Assembly: GCA_035772785.1 (NCBI GenBank)
Contig: JAOCPU010000001.1
Span: 1,798,001-1,862,000 of the forward strand
Direction of reading: 5' to 3'
DNA length: 64,000 bases
Source: Phlebiopsis flavidoalba
Lineage: Eukaryota > Basidiomycota > Agaricomycetes > Polyporales > Phanerochaetaceae
Positions 1-14,602 of the stretch are shown one piece after another. How positions within the stretch are numbered: position 1 is the stretch's first letter; each line of letters begins with the position of its first letter. A program made the position numbers and the translations under genes. The notes under the pieces are model-generated. The model did not search any database. It saw only the letters and a list, made by a program, of their open reading frames with translations, and was not told the DNA's origin.

Positions 1-395
1 GGGCGACGCGGAGATGCTGAAGACCCGCTGAAAAGGGGATTTGGCGTGTGTGAGATTGCGTATTGTTTCGCTGTTGTTTGGGACCTCGACGTTTGAAGGA
101 TAAGTAGGGGCGCAGTCTCGCTCTCCCACCTATATCCCTATCTCTTCCTCTATCGTCTCGCTCTCTTTCTTGCCTCAGGCATAAGGCCAGCCTTGCCTCG
201 TCTCTCATGCTTGGTCTCAGCCCCATACCCCATTACCGTACGTGGTCTTTTCCTCTCTCCTTTCTCTCCTCTCAGCACATCCCGTCTCGCCTCGCAACGC
301 GCCGCGCGACTCCTGTTGCCCCTGTAATAGCCAAACCCAACTAAACGCGTGTTTTTTGCGCCTTCCAGACTCACCGACTTCATTAGTTTCTCATA
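1..395. other. Upstream region of the first gene
   Basis: No coding sequence is supported here. The stretch from about 115 to 290 is rich in CT runs on the + strand, as is common in promoters and 5' leaders of strongly expressed basidiomycete genes. It leads directly into the ATG at 396. Confidence 0.4.
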
Positions 396-1720
396 ATGTC
401 TGCCCCTGCTGAGACCGTCGCTGTCGCTCCCGCCGTCGAGGAGCCCAAGCCCGTCGAGACACCCGCCGCTGAGCCCGCTCCCGCTGTCGAGGAGCCCAAG
501 CCCGAGGAGGCTGCCTCTCCGCCACCGAGGCCCCCAAGGAGGAGGCCAAGGTCGAGGTCAGTTGCATTGCTATCGCAAAACGCGTCCTGCTGCGACGTTG
601 CTCACGCTCTGTCTGCCCAGGAGCCTGCCGCCACCTGCCGCCGAAACCCCCGCCGCTGAGACGGCCGAGACACCTGCCACTCCCGCTGAGCAGTCCGCTG
701 CCGAGGAGGCCAAGCCCGTTAGTGGCCTGTTTTGCATTTGCATTAGCAGATTTCCTTAAAAGTGTATACAGGCTGAGGAGGCACCAAGAAGGAGGAGAAG
801 CCCGACAGGCCCAAGAGCCCGGGTTTCCTCGCCAAGATCTTGCTCCTTTCAAGAACGGTGAGAGAAGAAGACTGAGAAGAAGGTGAAGGAGAAGGTCGAC
901 AAGAAGAAGGCCGACAAGAAGGAGGAGAAGAAGGAGGAGGTGCGTTGTCACTTGTCGGACTTTGGAGATTCGATGACTCACGTCGGTCTATAGGCTGCTC
1001 CTGCCGCTGCCAACCGAGGAGGCCCCCAAGGAGGCTGCTCCCGCTGAGGAGACCCCCGCTGCTGCTGAGGGAGGCTCCTGCTGCTACCGAGGAGACCCCC
1101 GCTGCGGAGCCCGTCAAGGAGACGTATGTGGATTTTGTGTATTAGCCAAACCTGACGCTGACTGATTTATCTACAGCGAGACTGCTGCCGCCGTTGAGGC
1201 TCCGCTGCCGACTCGGGATGCTCCTGCTGCTGATAGGCCGTCACCCCGGGGCCGCGTGAGGCACCCCCAAGGAGGGAGAAGAGAAGGAAGAGAATAGGTG
1301 GTTATTATGATTCCCCTAAAATCCAAGTCTAATCCAACGTGTTCTCATGGAGACTGATGGGCTGTGTGTTATAGAAGGAGGAGAAGCCCCAAGTCCCCCA
1401 AGGTCGGCGCAACGCCTGTCTGCTTCGTGTCGGTGACTTCATTCAAGCCCAAGCATATAAGGAGCCCCTCCAGTTCCCGCCAAGGTAGTGGAGGGCTGAG
1501 GGACGTCGCCCCCCAAGAGAATTGTGAGGAGACACGCTCCCGTTGCGCCATCCTCGAGAACCCGGCACGCTTGAGGAGGGCATAGGGCCAAGCCACTCGG
1601 CCGACGAAGGGCAACCCCCCGCGCCTGACGTTGAGGAGCCGAATGTTGTTGGTCGGCACGCATATGCCGCGCGCACCACAAGATTTCGCGCTGCCGCCAA
1701 GACGACATATAAGCGCTAAA
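396..1720 (+). CDS. Ala/Glu/Pro/Lys-rich low-complexity protein
   Basis: I do not recognise a named family. The N-terminus reads MSAPAETVAVAPAVEEPKP and is followed by repeated AEE, EEPKP and ETPAA blocks. A Lys/Glu-rich stretch comes next, after a more ordered segment similar to SPGFLAKI and a phase-shifted LAPFK. Introns fit 557-620, 718-771 and 940-993, each GT...AG, and another probably lies near 1126-1177. The last third keeps the codon style (PKVG, a VGDF-like motif, proline/lysine runs) but is broken by single-base indels, so the end near 1720 is approximate. It is probably soluble and disordered, and no catalytic motif is visible. The clear compositional continuity across introns supports a real gene; the function is unknown. 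Confidence 0.6.
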
Positions 1721-2521
1721 TACCCCCACGCGATGCGCTAATCCTTACTTTTTTCTTCATCTTAGTTACCATGACTGCGTTTACGACCTGCCTCAATCGC
1801 TTCTTAATGTCCACTTTTCGAGTTTACAGCTTATCTTCGGTTACCTGGATTTTTGTCCTGCGACTACCCTTCTCATTCAGGCCACCGCCTCTTGTCATGT
1901 CTTGTTCCATTTTTCTCATCTACTTTACGATGACGGGTTATTACGACGTGCTCTCGATGCTGGCCTTATATAGCGACGTCGGGATGCTGTCAAAGGTCGG
2001 CGTTGTTCCTATTCCATGACCGTACCCCCCACCTACTAGGCACGTAACACGCACGGGCTCTCGCACATCCGTTGTCAGTCACTCCTAATAGTCGACCGGT
2101 GATACTCTTTCTCTATTGAATACCCCACTTTCTTTCGCATGCAGTCGTGCTCGCATCGTGTCATCTACGGTTCTTGTAATCATCTGTTGTTGTTTTATAC
2201 CTGCACCTGCCCGAAGCGTGGTCTCGAGAGATGGTAGCATAAGTGACAGTTTCCGCGAAGGAGATTCTTCTTTGACTCGAAGCAGTGTAAAAAAAAGAGG
2301 TACGGAGCCGGGGCTGGTCGCATGATTAGGTATGCTTCGCAGATCGTAAGGTAGTGATACTGTTATAATGATACAGGTTTAACGTTACTTGGCGCAAGAG
2401 GCGTACGGAGACAGTAGGATCTCGACAACAAGCGTGGGTGGGTATACATGCAAAGACAAAAGTACATATGTCTAATTGGCTACGTATGGTCCCGTAGTCC
2501 GTGTCATGCAGGAGGCAAGGG
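1721..2521. other. Intergenic stretch, no gene seen
   Basis: Short reading frames occur on both strands, but none resembles a known protein and none has a convincing intron pattern. It lies between the ends of two convergent genes and probably holds their 3' untranslated regions. Confidence 0.4.
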
Positions 2522-3884
2522 TCACGGGCCCGGCGTGGAAATATTGAACATGGTCGGGATCTCGTCCCATATCTCTTTATTGTTTGGCGGACGCGCAGCA
2601 GCTCGCTGCGTATATGCCGCAGACACGCCCCGCAGAGCTGGTGGCGCGGCACCAAGGTCGAGGAGGAAGCGGAGCGCATGGAGCGGGTTCAAACGGCGGC
2701 GCGCGTCGGCCGGGCCCTTCGAGCAGGAACACGGCGGCGGCAGTCCGCGCGCACCCCGCGCTCGCAGTGGAACATGTCGACGGACGACACTCGGCCCGTG
2801 CCGAGGTACGACGATTGAGGCAGTCCTCGACGTCCGCGAGCCACGCGTTCAGACGAAAGCCCGCGTGCGCCCGCGCACGAAGCGCATCAAGGTAGTTTCG
2901 CGCGGCGTGTCGAGCAGCTCCCAGCGCGCCGTGCGCTCGCCCCGCGCGAGCGCGCACGCGCGTGCTCCCACGACCCGCGACCGCGTTGTCACGGTCCGAC
3001 CACCCGTCGTCACGTCCTCCCCGCAGCCAGTAGGTACTCGTCCCCAGTCCGCGGACGGGTCTGTGATCGCGAGCTGGTAGAACGCGGCGGGCAGGATCGC
3101 CGGCGCACCCTAACTCGGTCGGCGTCGAAGCGGATCGCGGCGGCGGGCTCGGGGGAAGCCAGTGCGTCGATGTACGGGTCCTGCGCTTGCGTCTGCAGGT
3201 GGTATGATAGCGGCGGCGGGGCACGGCGTCGTCGTCGCTGTAGGAGGGCATGCGCCACGGGCCCCGGCTGCGAGGACGCGGCGGGAGCTCGTGGGTGGAC
3301 GTTGTGCGATCGCGTGTGCCTGGAGGTTGTGTCCCACCTCGGGGAGGGTGCGCCGTGCCAGTCGGCTGGATGCAGTGGAGGGATGATCTTGCGGAGCGGG
3401 TTCACATCGCGTACTTTGTGGCGAGCCTGAGAATGCCCATGGCGGGCAGCGGTTTGTTGGCGATCAAAGCCTCTGGGGGAGGAGGAGGACGGTACTGGTG
3501 TGTTGGGCGTCAGTGGGCAGAGGAGTGAATGCAAAAGGCTCCTGCTGTGATCCAGCCGTGGGCACTAGCCCTGGATATGAAAATACTCACAACGGTGTTG
3601 GTACAGCAGGCTCTAGCAGGCTCGCGAGCTCGGCCGGGTTACGTCGGTTCATGCGGCAGGTGCATCGGCACGCCAGGTCAAGAGGTCCTTACATCCTGCT
3701 CGGCGGCGATGACGTCGATGGAGCATCTCGTGCAGCAACGGCGCGGGAGTTGCGCGGAGAGTAGACGCGTCGTCGACGCGAAGTGCTGTCCAGACCGCGT
3801 GCACAGGCGGCCGCGCAGAGTCACTATGTCCGCACGTCGGGAAAGTAAGAGGGTGTGATTCCGCTCCGGGATGGGGCTGTCCAT
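2522..3884 (-). CDS. BTB/POZ-like protein of the agaricomycete type, frame-broken
   Basis: Read on the minus strand from 3884 the protein starts MDSPIPERNHTL, then a DIVTLRG segment and a stretch resembling the first BTB helices (ASTLRAT, LLHEMLH). The middle contains VPAILPAAFYQLAI, the hallmark 'ILPAAFY' segment of the large BTB-protein families of mushroom-forming fungi. A WELLDTPR segment and a Cys-containing region follow. The tail IWDEIPTMFNI is also typical of this family's C-terminus. At least five frame changes are needed to join these blocks, so either the consensus is poor or the gene is decaying. Such proteins are usually nuclear or cullin-adaptor-like proteins of unknown target. 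The family call rests on the scattered conserved blocks only. Confidence 0.55.
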
Positions 3885-5151
3885 GGGGTTGTGTGTGTGG
3901 CCGTGTGCGTGTCGCTAAGCGCGGCGTCGGGGGGGGTGTCTTGTGACGGGTTGGAGGCGTAGCTAGCGTGGGAACGGGAGGGGGTGGTCAGCGGGATGCA
4001 GGGGGCCATGGCAACAAAAATAATTGCTGAACGTTGGGGCTCATAAATACGTGGGCCAGTATTTGGAAGCCGCCGCAGCGCGCCCCAAGGCCCTGCCCAG
4101 AGATGTATCACAAAGAGGCATCACCAGGCGCTCGTCGGGGCGCCCACCGCCTCCCGTGCAAGGGTTGTGCACCGCGCCTCTCAGGTTCGCCAGCCATGCG
4201 AGCGTCATCGACAGACGCCCCCAGGCGCGCGCGCGACGCCGCCCGCACCGCAGAACGCGGTAGCACGCCCATGGCAGGTGCTGCGCGCGACCGGCAACGC
4301 AGCGCTATCGCCCCAGCAGCGCAGGTTTCGGCCGCCGGTCCTCGCCGCGCTGATATGCTGGGCTATGCCGCACTGCCCCCATTTCCGGCGCGGCGTCTGC
4401 GCGTGCAGCCGCCGTTGCTCCCGCATCGGCGACCCCGCGCGGGCACGTTTTCAAAGCAGGGCTAGCCTAGGCAGCATGGGGGAGCCCAGTTTGCACGCCC
4501 GCAGAGCGAGCTCGAGGCGGCGACCGTCACCTGAGCAATCGCCAGCCTATGCCCGGCCACGAGCCGTGTGTGGGGGAAGCAACAAGGGCTGCGAGACGCT
4601 GCAGAGGCTCGACAGGCGGAAGGAGCAGATCGCAGATGCCCGGAGGCCCAATTGGCAGCGAGGCGTTCGCACACCGCGGGTCTGTGGGTACCGTGCGCGG
4701 CTCGCACACGCACGCGTCCTGTCTGCATATCTGCGGCGCCAGCGGGAGTGCGTCAGGAAGCGGGACGAGGACAGGGTACCTGATAGACTGGGCTGTAGAG
4801 CGAGATCTGTGTCCTGCGCCAATCTTGGGCTGTATGGCGAAGGCGAAGATTTGGGCGGCCTGGCGCTCGCTGTCGTCGCGGAAAAGCCACACAACGGGCC
4901 ACGCGCTAGCGAACTGGGACCCGAAGTGGGACGCAGACTCACGGCTGCCGGTCACTGAAGGCGCGACAACGACGCGTCTCTCCCCAAGCGCCTACAACCG
5001 GCCCGTAGAACGGCAAACGGCCAACCGCGCGATCTCCCTGCCAGAATCTCATCTTCCAATCTAGGCGCCGCCTCCTCCGAGCGGCCGAGTCAAGCAGACG
5101 GAGCCCTCCTCCCTGAAAACCCGCTTGATCCAGTTACGCTTTGCTGCACCC
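3885..5151. other. GC-rich stretch without a supportable gene
   Basis: Long open frames occur on both strands between about 4030 and 4960, but they are Arg/Ala/Pro-rich as expected from GC-rich DNA. They share no recognisable domain and none is favoured over its antisense partner. I see no tRNA or repeat here. Confidence 0.4.
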
Positions 5152-5191
5152 AGACCCCCCCCCCCCCATTCCCCCCCCCCCCCCCCCCCCC
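5152..5191. repeat. Poly-C tract just before the eIF2B-epsilon start
   Basis: About 40 bases are almost pure C on the + strand, interrupted by a short 'att'. The tract ends about 18 bases before the ATG at 5209. The complementary strand has G runs able to form a G-quadruplex. Homopolymers are also prone to length error, so the true length is uncertain. Confidence 0.8.
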
Positions 5192-5208
5192 ACCACGCCT
5201 GCTGCGGT

Positions 5209-8200
5209 ATGCCTCCAAAATCCTTCGGCTGGGAAAGGAAAAGACCTCGCAGGGCGGACGACTACGTCCTCCAGGCGTCCATCTCGCAGACTCCTTCAAC
5301 AAACGCTTTCGTCCCCGCTCCAACGTTGGTGCAAACAAAGGGTATGTGCAACATTCCGTTTCCGATCACAATTCCCCCCACTAACAGAGCCCCACCCCCC
5401 CCGTCCCCACCCCCCAGCCCCCAAAAAAGAATTTAGACCTTGTTCATAGTGTGCAAACCTCAGAGTTGGGGCACTCCGTATGGCCCAGGTGTGGCCAACG
5501 CGAACCCTGCCTCGCACTTAGCGACTTTTCGCGAGAAGGACCTGCGACGCTCGGCGGGACGATGCACGAGATCCTTTCGTACATACTGTCGCTCGTTGCC
5601 TGAGCAGCGTCACACAAGGCCGCCAATCCAAGTAGCGCTGTCGACGAACCGCCGCGCAACCGAGTTGTCTATACCGAAACTTCTAATACAAGCCCTACGC
5701 TGCATGAGACGTCCAAATATGGATCCAAACCCACACCTCCCTGCGGCGCATTCAAGATTACGATGCCATTTAGGTAACATCCACAAGAAACAGTGCTCCC
5801 ATGGAGACGCCCTTGCGACGACAGTCTACACGTCACGGCCATCAGTGCAAGACACAGATTTCGTTCCTCGTCATGGGCGACCTCGTCAGAAAACGTCGCG
5901 GATAGACTGAGGTACGTCCGGATACACAAGGACCGCCGTCAAGCACGACACAAACGTATGCGATCATGACAAGGGGTCCGTAAAACAGGATTATTTTGAC
6001 GGGGCGGCGCACAAGAACACGAGTGGCGGAGGTGCGCCCTTCCACCGGACGGGCTCCGATACACACAATTGTACCCTAGTTAAAGAACGCGCTAGACGAC
6101 CTACAAAAACCTGACACGGTCATCGCGCGTCGCGCTACTACACAGCGTTTCTGTGCTCGACGCCCCAGAACGTCGAGTGCCTGCAAATCACGAACTGCTA
6201 GCCGTCGGGCATTCACGCCGACGCGCCATGGCGCATCATCGTTATGTGTGCCTTGACACGAGCACCCGGAAGTCCGAAATCCAAGCAACGAATGCTCAGT
6301 GACATGCCCGTATAGACGTACTGTTCCGTGGAGGTAGAGACCTAGTCTGAACGTAATCATGGCTGGCTCCAGATAACGAACAGCTCAAACCCTTGTGCGG
6401 GCAACGCTTGGCACAGGTCCCTCGGTTCACAGGTAAACTATTGAATCATAATGGCACGATTTTCCGCAGAGTACTTGCGCACGGCTGACCTTCGCCACAG
6501 TCGGGACCGCCTCATGAAGAACTCACTCACTGCCTACCTTGCGTCCCAAAGAGGGCTATGCCGCGCGGGTGGCAGACACACGCAGCTACGACTCCGTCAG
6601 GTAACGGCGCCTCCCAATTATGTCTGTGCATTCTTCCGACACAGGAACGTTCTTTTAGCAAGGACATCCTCTCACGCTGGACGTTCCCGCTCGTTCCAGA
6701 CGACAACCACCCAAGCGGACATTCGTACGAATACCTGCGCAGCAACACCTATATCGCCAAGGATAACTCCGTCGTGCTCTCCAGGTGAGTTCCCCGCCGG
6801 GCGGGCGCCTCCTTCATTCTCCGAAATGCCCTGCCTATGTCCTACGCGGCATGTGCTACCGCCGCTCCAGCTCGCTGACTCGACCCGCCCCAGAACGTGC
6901 AAGGTGAACGGGGGCTCGCTCATCGGCGCGCACTCCACCATCTCGCCTGGCGCGATCATCACCGCGAGCGTCATCGGGCAGCGCTGCACCATCGGCCCGA
7001 ACGCGGTCGTCTCGCACTCGTATGTGTTTGACGACACGACCGTGGGCGCGGACGGCGTCGTCGAGCAGAGCATCGTCGGCGCCGGCGTCAAGGTGGGCGA
7101 GGGAAGCCGCATCGCGAAGGGCAGCTTGGTCGGAGACGGCGTTACCCTCGGCAGCGGCGCGCGGCTAGGCCCCTTTGAGCGGGTCTCGCGGAGAAGAAGC
7201 CTAGACGGAGACGACCCCGCATTAAGTAGCGCACGCAGGGACGTGGTGGAATGAGGTCGAGCAGTAGTGAGTTTCTCTCGAGCTGCAACCTCGCATTCTT
7301 CCAGCATTCACCAGGGATGATGAGGATTTTTAAACTATATCTGACGGCCAACAATAGATCTAGGGTCGCCACACCCCACTCGCGGATTCTGGGCGAGGGC
7401 TCAGACACGCAATGGCTTGGGCCCGAAAGGACCGTGACGGGAGATGACTGAGGACCATCGAGGACGTCGAGCGTTACTACCGCAACCCAGCACGGCTCAT
7501 AGCGCATAGAGTTAGTGCCCAGGAGCGCGCATTCGCTCCATTCCGTTATTTACGGCTCGAAGCACGAACCACCCCAGGCGACGGACAGACAAAGCACGGA
7601 ACCTGACTGAGCAGGAGCCACGGCGCCAGCCGACTCAGTACTCGTCCGACCGACGAGAGGCTAGCAGCGAACCACGTTCTCACTTTCCGCCGCCGCTCTG
7701 CGACGCAACCGTACTCCCCCCACGACGTCTCTGATTCGTGCTTCGCTCGGCGCCGGGCTAGCAGCGCCGTCCTCTCGCTGAGCAACGCACACTCGCTGTC
7801 TCGCGCCCGCCCCAACGGCACAGGGCGGCACGTAACACGTAGTTCCATGGTGCAGAAACTGCTTGGGTTGACGCCTACTAGTCATCGGCTCTTCGACTGC
7901 AGGTCGGCGTTTCGCCGAAGGGCCACTCGGTCGGTAAACACCGCCGGCAGTCGCGGATACTTTTTTACAGTATCCGCTCGCGCATGGCGAGCACCGTCGA
8001 CCTCCGCCGCGTCCCGCGATAAGGTCCGATATCCCGTCTGACGCAATCGTCGAGAGCCATACACGCCCAGTCCGGTTATACACTACGCGTGCGACGCCAC
8101 CGCACGGCCTTGCCAAGAAAGCGCGCGCATACCTTAAAATCGCATTTTGCCGCCACCCGGCTCGCCCACGCGGCGTCTGGGGCAAGCCTCATTACACCAG

Positions 8201-8623
8201 CATTGTGCCCGGATCGTCGACCCCACACGCTCCGCAAGACGACCGGTTTTTTCCGCGGATGGGCCATCCAGTGTGCGGTGCCGCTACCACCCGGCCAGAA
8301 GCCTCGTGGACCTGGCTTATATGCATAATTTTAAAACTTTGCAGTACCAACTGCGGTACGAAATCGTCCAGTCGCCAGGCTCCTTCTTTGGACAAGATCC
8401 TAGATGCGCTGTACCAAGACGACATCGCTGGGGACGAAGGACGGGACATCCGGTGAGTTGGCACATCAACGGCGCGTGCGCGCGGCGAGGGCGTGAAAGC
8501 CGTTGCGCGCAGATGCTCGATGGGCGTGAGGCACTGCTGGGCCGTCTGGCGCAGATAGATGATTGAGCAGTTCGACGCGCAGGAGAACGAGCAGCGAGGA
8601 GGACGGACGAGGACAGCGACTAG
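5209..8623 (+). CDS. GCD6: eIF2B subunit epsilon (guanine exchange factor catalytic subunit), heavily frame-broken
   Basis: eIF2B-epsilon is the catalytic subunit of the cytosolic factor that reloads eIF2 with GTP. The start MPPK is followed, after a frame change, by HLADSFNKRFRP of the nucleotidyltransferase-like domain. Later blocks read DFV, LVMGDLV, RIHKDRRQ and EHPEV (5850-6290). The best region, 6540-7190, has GYAARVADTRSYDSV, then DILSRWTFPLVPDDNHP, then a long run of left-handed beta-helix hexapeptides (IGAHSTISPGAIITASVIG). The C-terminal W2 domain is seen as LDALYQDDI at 8395-8430, IEQFDAQEN at 8560, and the acidic end DEDSD with a stop at 8621-8623. An intron fits near 6785-6893. 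The N-terminal half needs many corrections including in-frame stops, far more than the middle. It is either a local quality failure or a true pseudogene. Confidence 0.85.
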
Positions 8624-11600
8624 GAATCTGGGCAGATCTGTGTAGCAGAGAGAAAGGAAAGCATGTATCCATATGTACGACTATCGTGCGAAGCGACCAC
8701 AGCCCCGTGACGTGGGTCTGCGTGCGGGTGGGAACATTCAATTGAGCCGTCGGAGACGTTTGGCGCGATCGCGCCGCGCCTCGCGCGAAAGTCGTCCCGC
8801 GCGCAGCTGTGCGTTCTGTCCGAGCACTGAGCGTGCGCGGCCGGCAGACACCGTGCACGGGTTAGGGCAGGCAGATACGGAGTGGGCGTTGTGGAGTCCT
8901 TTTGGATCGTGCCACTGCCACGCCACGGGGGCGTGATGAGGTTTTTGCGCACGCAGGGGACAGGCACGCATAGATGGAGAAGGCTGCAATGCGAAACTTC
9001 GTTTCGTCGGGTATACATTATCGTTCACGTTGCAGACAAACTGGAACATATCTTTATTACAGGGTGGAAGTACGGTTCCGGAATTAAAGTAGAGGTTTGT
9101 ACCGATGCAGCACAGTCGTGAAGCGTAAAGTCGGTGAATGGGTCAATGCGGAAGAAAAGTAAACAGGGGCCATTCGCGGACGTTCGCGACTAGTATTGAG
9201 GAGCGATGCGACAGCGCTTGTGGTGGATGATACCGGGGCCTGTGGGGAGAGAACGTCAGTTTTGCATAACCTAGTTTTAAGCTTTCATTTGTGCTCAACG
9301 CGGTAATCCCAGAACAGTCTATAGGAAGCCAAGAGTTAGTTCGACCGTGCATGATGCCTCGTGTGGATCAGTGACGTCATTTTTTCGTACCAAGAGGATG
9401 TGATCAAAAAGTCGGCGTTGCAGCCCACGCTCGTAGGAGGAACCAACTTTTGTTGGGTGGGCGGCGTGGTGGCAGGTAGATGGCAAAGCTGGAGGGATGA
9501 GCATAGGGGTGTGTCAAGTGGCGGGAATCCAGTGTGCTGTGCCTCGGACGCCACGAAGGTAGGGTACTAACACTAAATGATCTGCAATGGGGGTAGAAGC
9601 AGTCTAGCGGTGCCAAGAGGAGCCGAGACGAATGAGCAGCGCCGTACCAGGTCTGCAAATGTCAGATCAGTGAAAGCCCATTAAACGGATGATGTGGTTG
9701 TGGGTGAAGATGTGGCTGGTCACACGGCAAACGCACTGCAACCTACGCACCATCAGGCATGTGGGGTGATGTGAACAAGACAAGGCGCGAAACCGCGCAA
9801 ACATACTAGTCATACAGTGCGTGGCTGAGTGAAGAGTGCACGCGTAGCCGACGAGTGGTATATGCGAGTGGAGCAGGAGTGATGGCGAGCGGCTGGATGT
9901 CTTAAGTAGTAGGGACGGAGGGTGTCGCGTTGGAGCGACTATGCAAGCAAGCATCGTCTGACGTCAGCCACAGCTCCGGATTCCACGCCTGCACGCTCTT
10001 GCCGACACCGCCGCACAACTCTCCTGTTCAATACACACCTACCCAACATAATACTGCCCAACCATGGCCTCTTACACTCACGAGTCTACACCCGTGTATA
10101 AGGAAGCGACGCTACATTGCACCCCGCAAATGAACTTTCATTAATTCACCAAATTACGCAGGGCGAGGAGGAATGCACCAGGAGGCATGTTTTCTGCAAT
10201 CCGACTTGCTCACCTCACACACACACATTCTGCTAGATGATGTCAACACTTACAAAGGTGTTCACCAGCCAACCCATACTCACCGCGCCCAAGAGAGAGT
10301 GCACCGCTCTATTTTCACGTATACCGTACCCAGGCTCTTCAGGCCAGCCTTCACACCGCGACTCCCTGCGGTGCACCGACAAACAGCCTCAACCCTCCTT
10401 CCGCGCACATCAAACAAGCCCGCAGCTCCGCAGCAAGATCCACCACACAACGCACAAAACCGCACGGCGCGCACAATGACTCCTGCGCAGGCATGGCACA
10501 ATGAGGCACATCCCTCACTCACACCACACCTGCACCTGTCGTGGAACCGAGAATCTCAAAACTTCCCGCTAACAGAGTCAAGACCACGCGTGCAAGGACT
10601 GTTAAATCAGCTATCGCGTCGACGGCCCAACACACGGCCGATCTACACAGGCACCCTAGCCAGTGACGCCAGCCCGCCCCGGCGGAGCTACCCACGCCAA
10701 TTGCGCACCCGCTGTGGCCAGTACCAGGCGGCCCGACTATCCACGTCGGCCGTAAATCCATTAGAACACACCCCAATCAGAGCCATCGCAGGGGGAAACC
10801 AACCGGCATAAAGGACTCACACCGATACGTCCACAAAGGCTAACAGTCCACTCCACAACCCGGGCCTGCCGCCTATTTCTGCCCAGCCACGCGCGGCCCT
10901 GCCGTTGCACTCTGGATATCCCGACTCCAGCGCCTTGGGAATCCGTTTATTCTACCACGCTGCTGGCTGCTACCGTGACGCTTTGCCTAAGAAACGCCAA
11001 AGGGTCGCGCTGGCACTCAGTCCGCGACGATTTATCGTAACGATGCTGGAGAGAGGCGTTGTCTAGATGGCGCGGCTGGTAGCTGCGAGCCGGAGCCGCG
11101 AGTTGTATATGTATGTGTACGTGCGCCGTGTGGGGGTGTGCGAGCCGTCTGGCCTGGGGAGTTGTGGCAGTCGCGCCTGGTGCGAGCAATGTTGCGTTCG
11201 TTTCGAGACGAAGGCTGTGCGTACTTGACTGTGTCGTTCATCCAGAGCGATGGGTCAATGTTTGTCGCGCGAGGAAGGCGCACTTACTTGTCCCTCGCGC
11301 TACCGGCTGGCTTCGAAATGCCGTCTTCACTCACTTAGTTCACAAGTTGTAAAATACGACGTTCTTAATCAATGAATAATTACGTTGGTCATCGTAGCTG
11401 CATAGTTCTAGTTAACGGTGTCTCTGGTGACATGTCTTCTCAGTGGCCGTTCTCGCCGAGCGTAGCCGAAGTCTCATCGACGCTCCTCAGAATACTAGTA
11501 GCACCTCCTTTCGTTTCACACCTATCGTCCAGGCAGTCAAACAGTTTCCAGAGAGAGAACAAAAATGAGTTTGCTCTAAGATGCTAATGACAATACAGTG

Positions 11601-11725
11601 CTGTATTACTTTAAACTTTTTGCCCACACGAAAGCCAAAGGACAAGCACACATCGAGACGAGAGGATAAAGAAGCGACGATCCAGCCAATAGCCAACAGT
11701 CACGCGTCCTACGCGCGCACGCAGC
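8624..11725. other. Long intergenic region, no gene supported
   Basis: About 3.1 kb lies between the convergent ends of the eIF2B-epsilon and HSP70 genes. A 212-codon open frame at 10173-10811 (+) is rich in His, Thr, Pro and Arg, has no family resemblance, lacks introns and overlaps an equally open antisense frame, so I do not call it. A short CA run lies near 10216-10226. I see no tRNA, terminal repeats or transposase motif. Confidence 0.4.
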
Positions 11726-14012
<2,287 letters not shown>

Positions 14013-14120
14013 GGTGAATGTGGTTCGTGAAGATGAGAAAAAGGGGAAAGGTCGTTTTAGAGAGAGAGGGGGATGGGACCGAAAATCAGCTTGAGGGGCC
14101 GATTTTGGACGGCGAGAGGT

Positions 14121-14127
14121 TTTTATA
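14121..14127 (-). promoter_or_regulatory. TATA box of HSP70
   Basis: On the minus strand the sequence reads TATAAAA about 110 bases before the HSP70 start codon. HSP70 genes typically have TATA-containing inducible promoters. Further upstream the minus strand shows imperfect GAA/TTC spacing near 14160-14200 (AGAAGGTTTGG and GGAAGG), which may be a weak heat-shock element, but I cannot claim a canonical one. Confidence 0.6.
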
Positions 14128-14602
14128 CGACCCATTGCTGCACACATTCCTGTCTGTTTCTCGCACCTTCCAACCAAACCTTCTACGCCCATTCCCGCCG
14201 CGCCTCTTGCCACGTGGATCCAGACGCCCGTCTCCAGAGCCTTCCCCCAAACGTTCCTCACTTTCGAGCGCCCTCCGAGCCACGCCGGGGGCCATGCGTC
14301 GGATCGTCGCCAACCTTCGCGCATTCACTCGGGCTTCATAAGCCTGCAGGCATACATGCGCCGACATTGTCCGAGCTTGATTGTCTCGCAGGAACCATTA
14401 CATGACGTTGTCCAGAACCCACGTCGCACACATTCATAAGACGGTTCGAGGAGAGCAGCGATGGTGTTCATGACAGCAGCGGATCGACTATTTCTAAGAC
14501 AAGCAGCGACTATTGGATGTACGATAGGTACCACAGACAATGCTTCGAGAGTACAGGCTGCGCTGCGCCAGTCCACTCTACGAATGTAAAGCCCACGGTC
14601 AA

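Noticed and set aside
4167..4958. A 263-codon open frame on the plus strand with overlapping minus-strand frames
   Set aside because: GC-rich DNA leaves several frames open at once. The residues are Arg/Ala/Pro-rich and no motif favours one strand.
10173..10811. A 212-codon open frame on the plus strand
   Set aside because: It has a His/Thr/Pro/Arg composition, no family resemblance, no intron signals and an open antisense frame. It is best explained by base composition.
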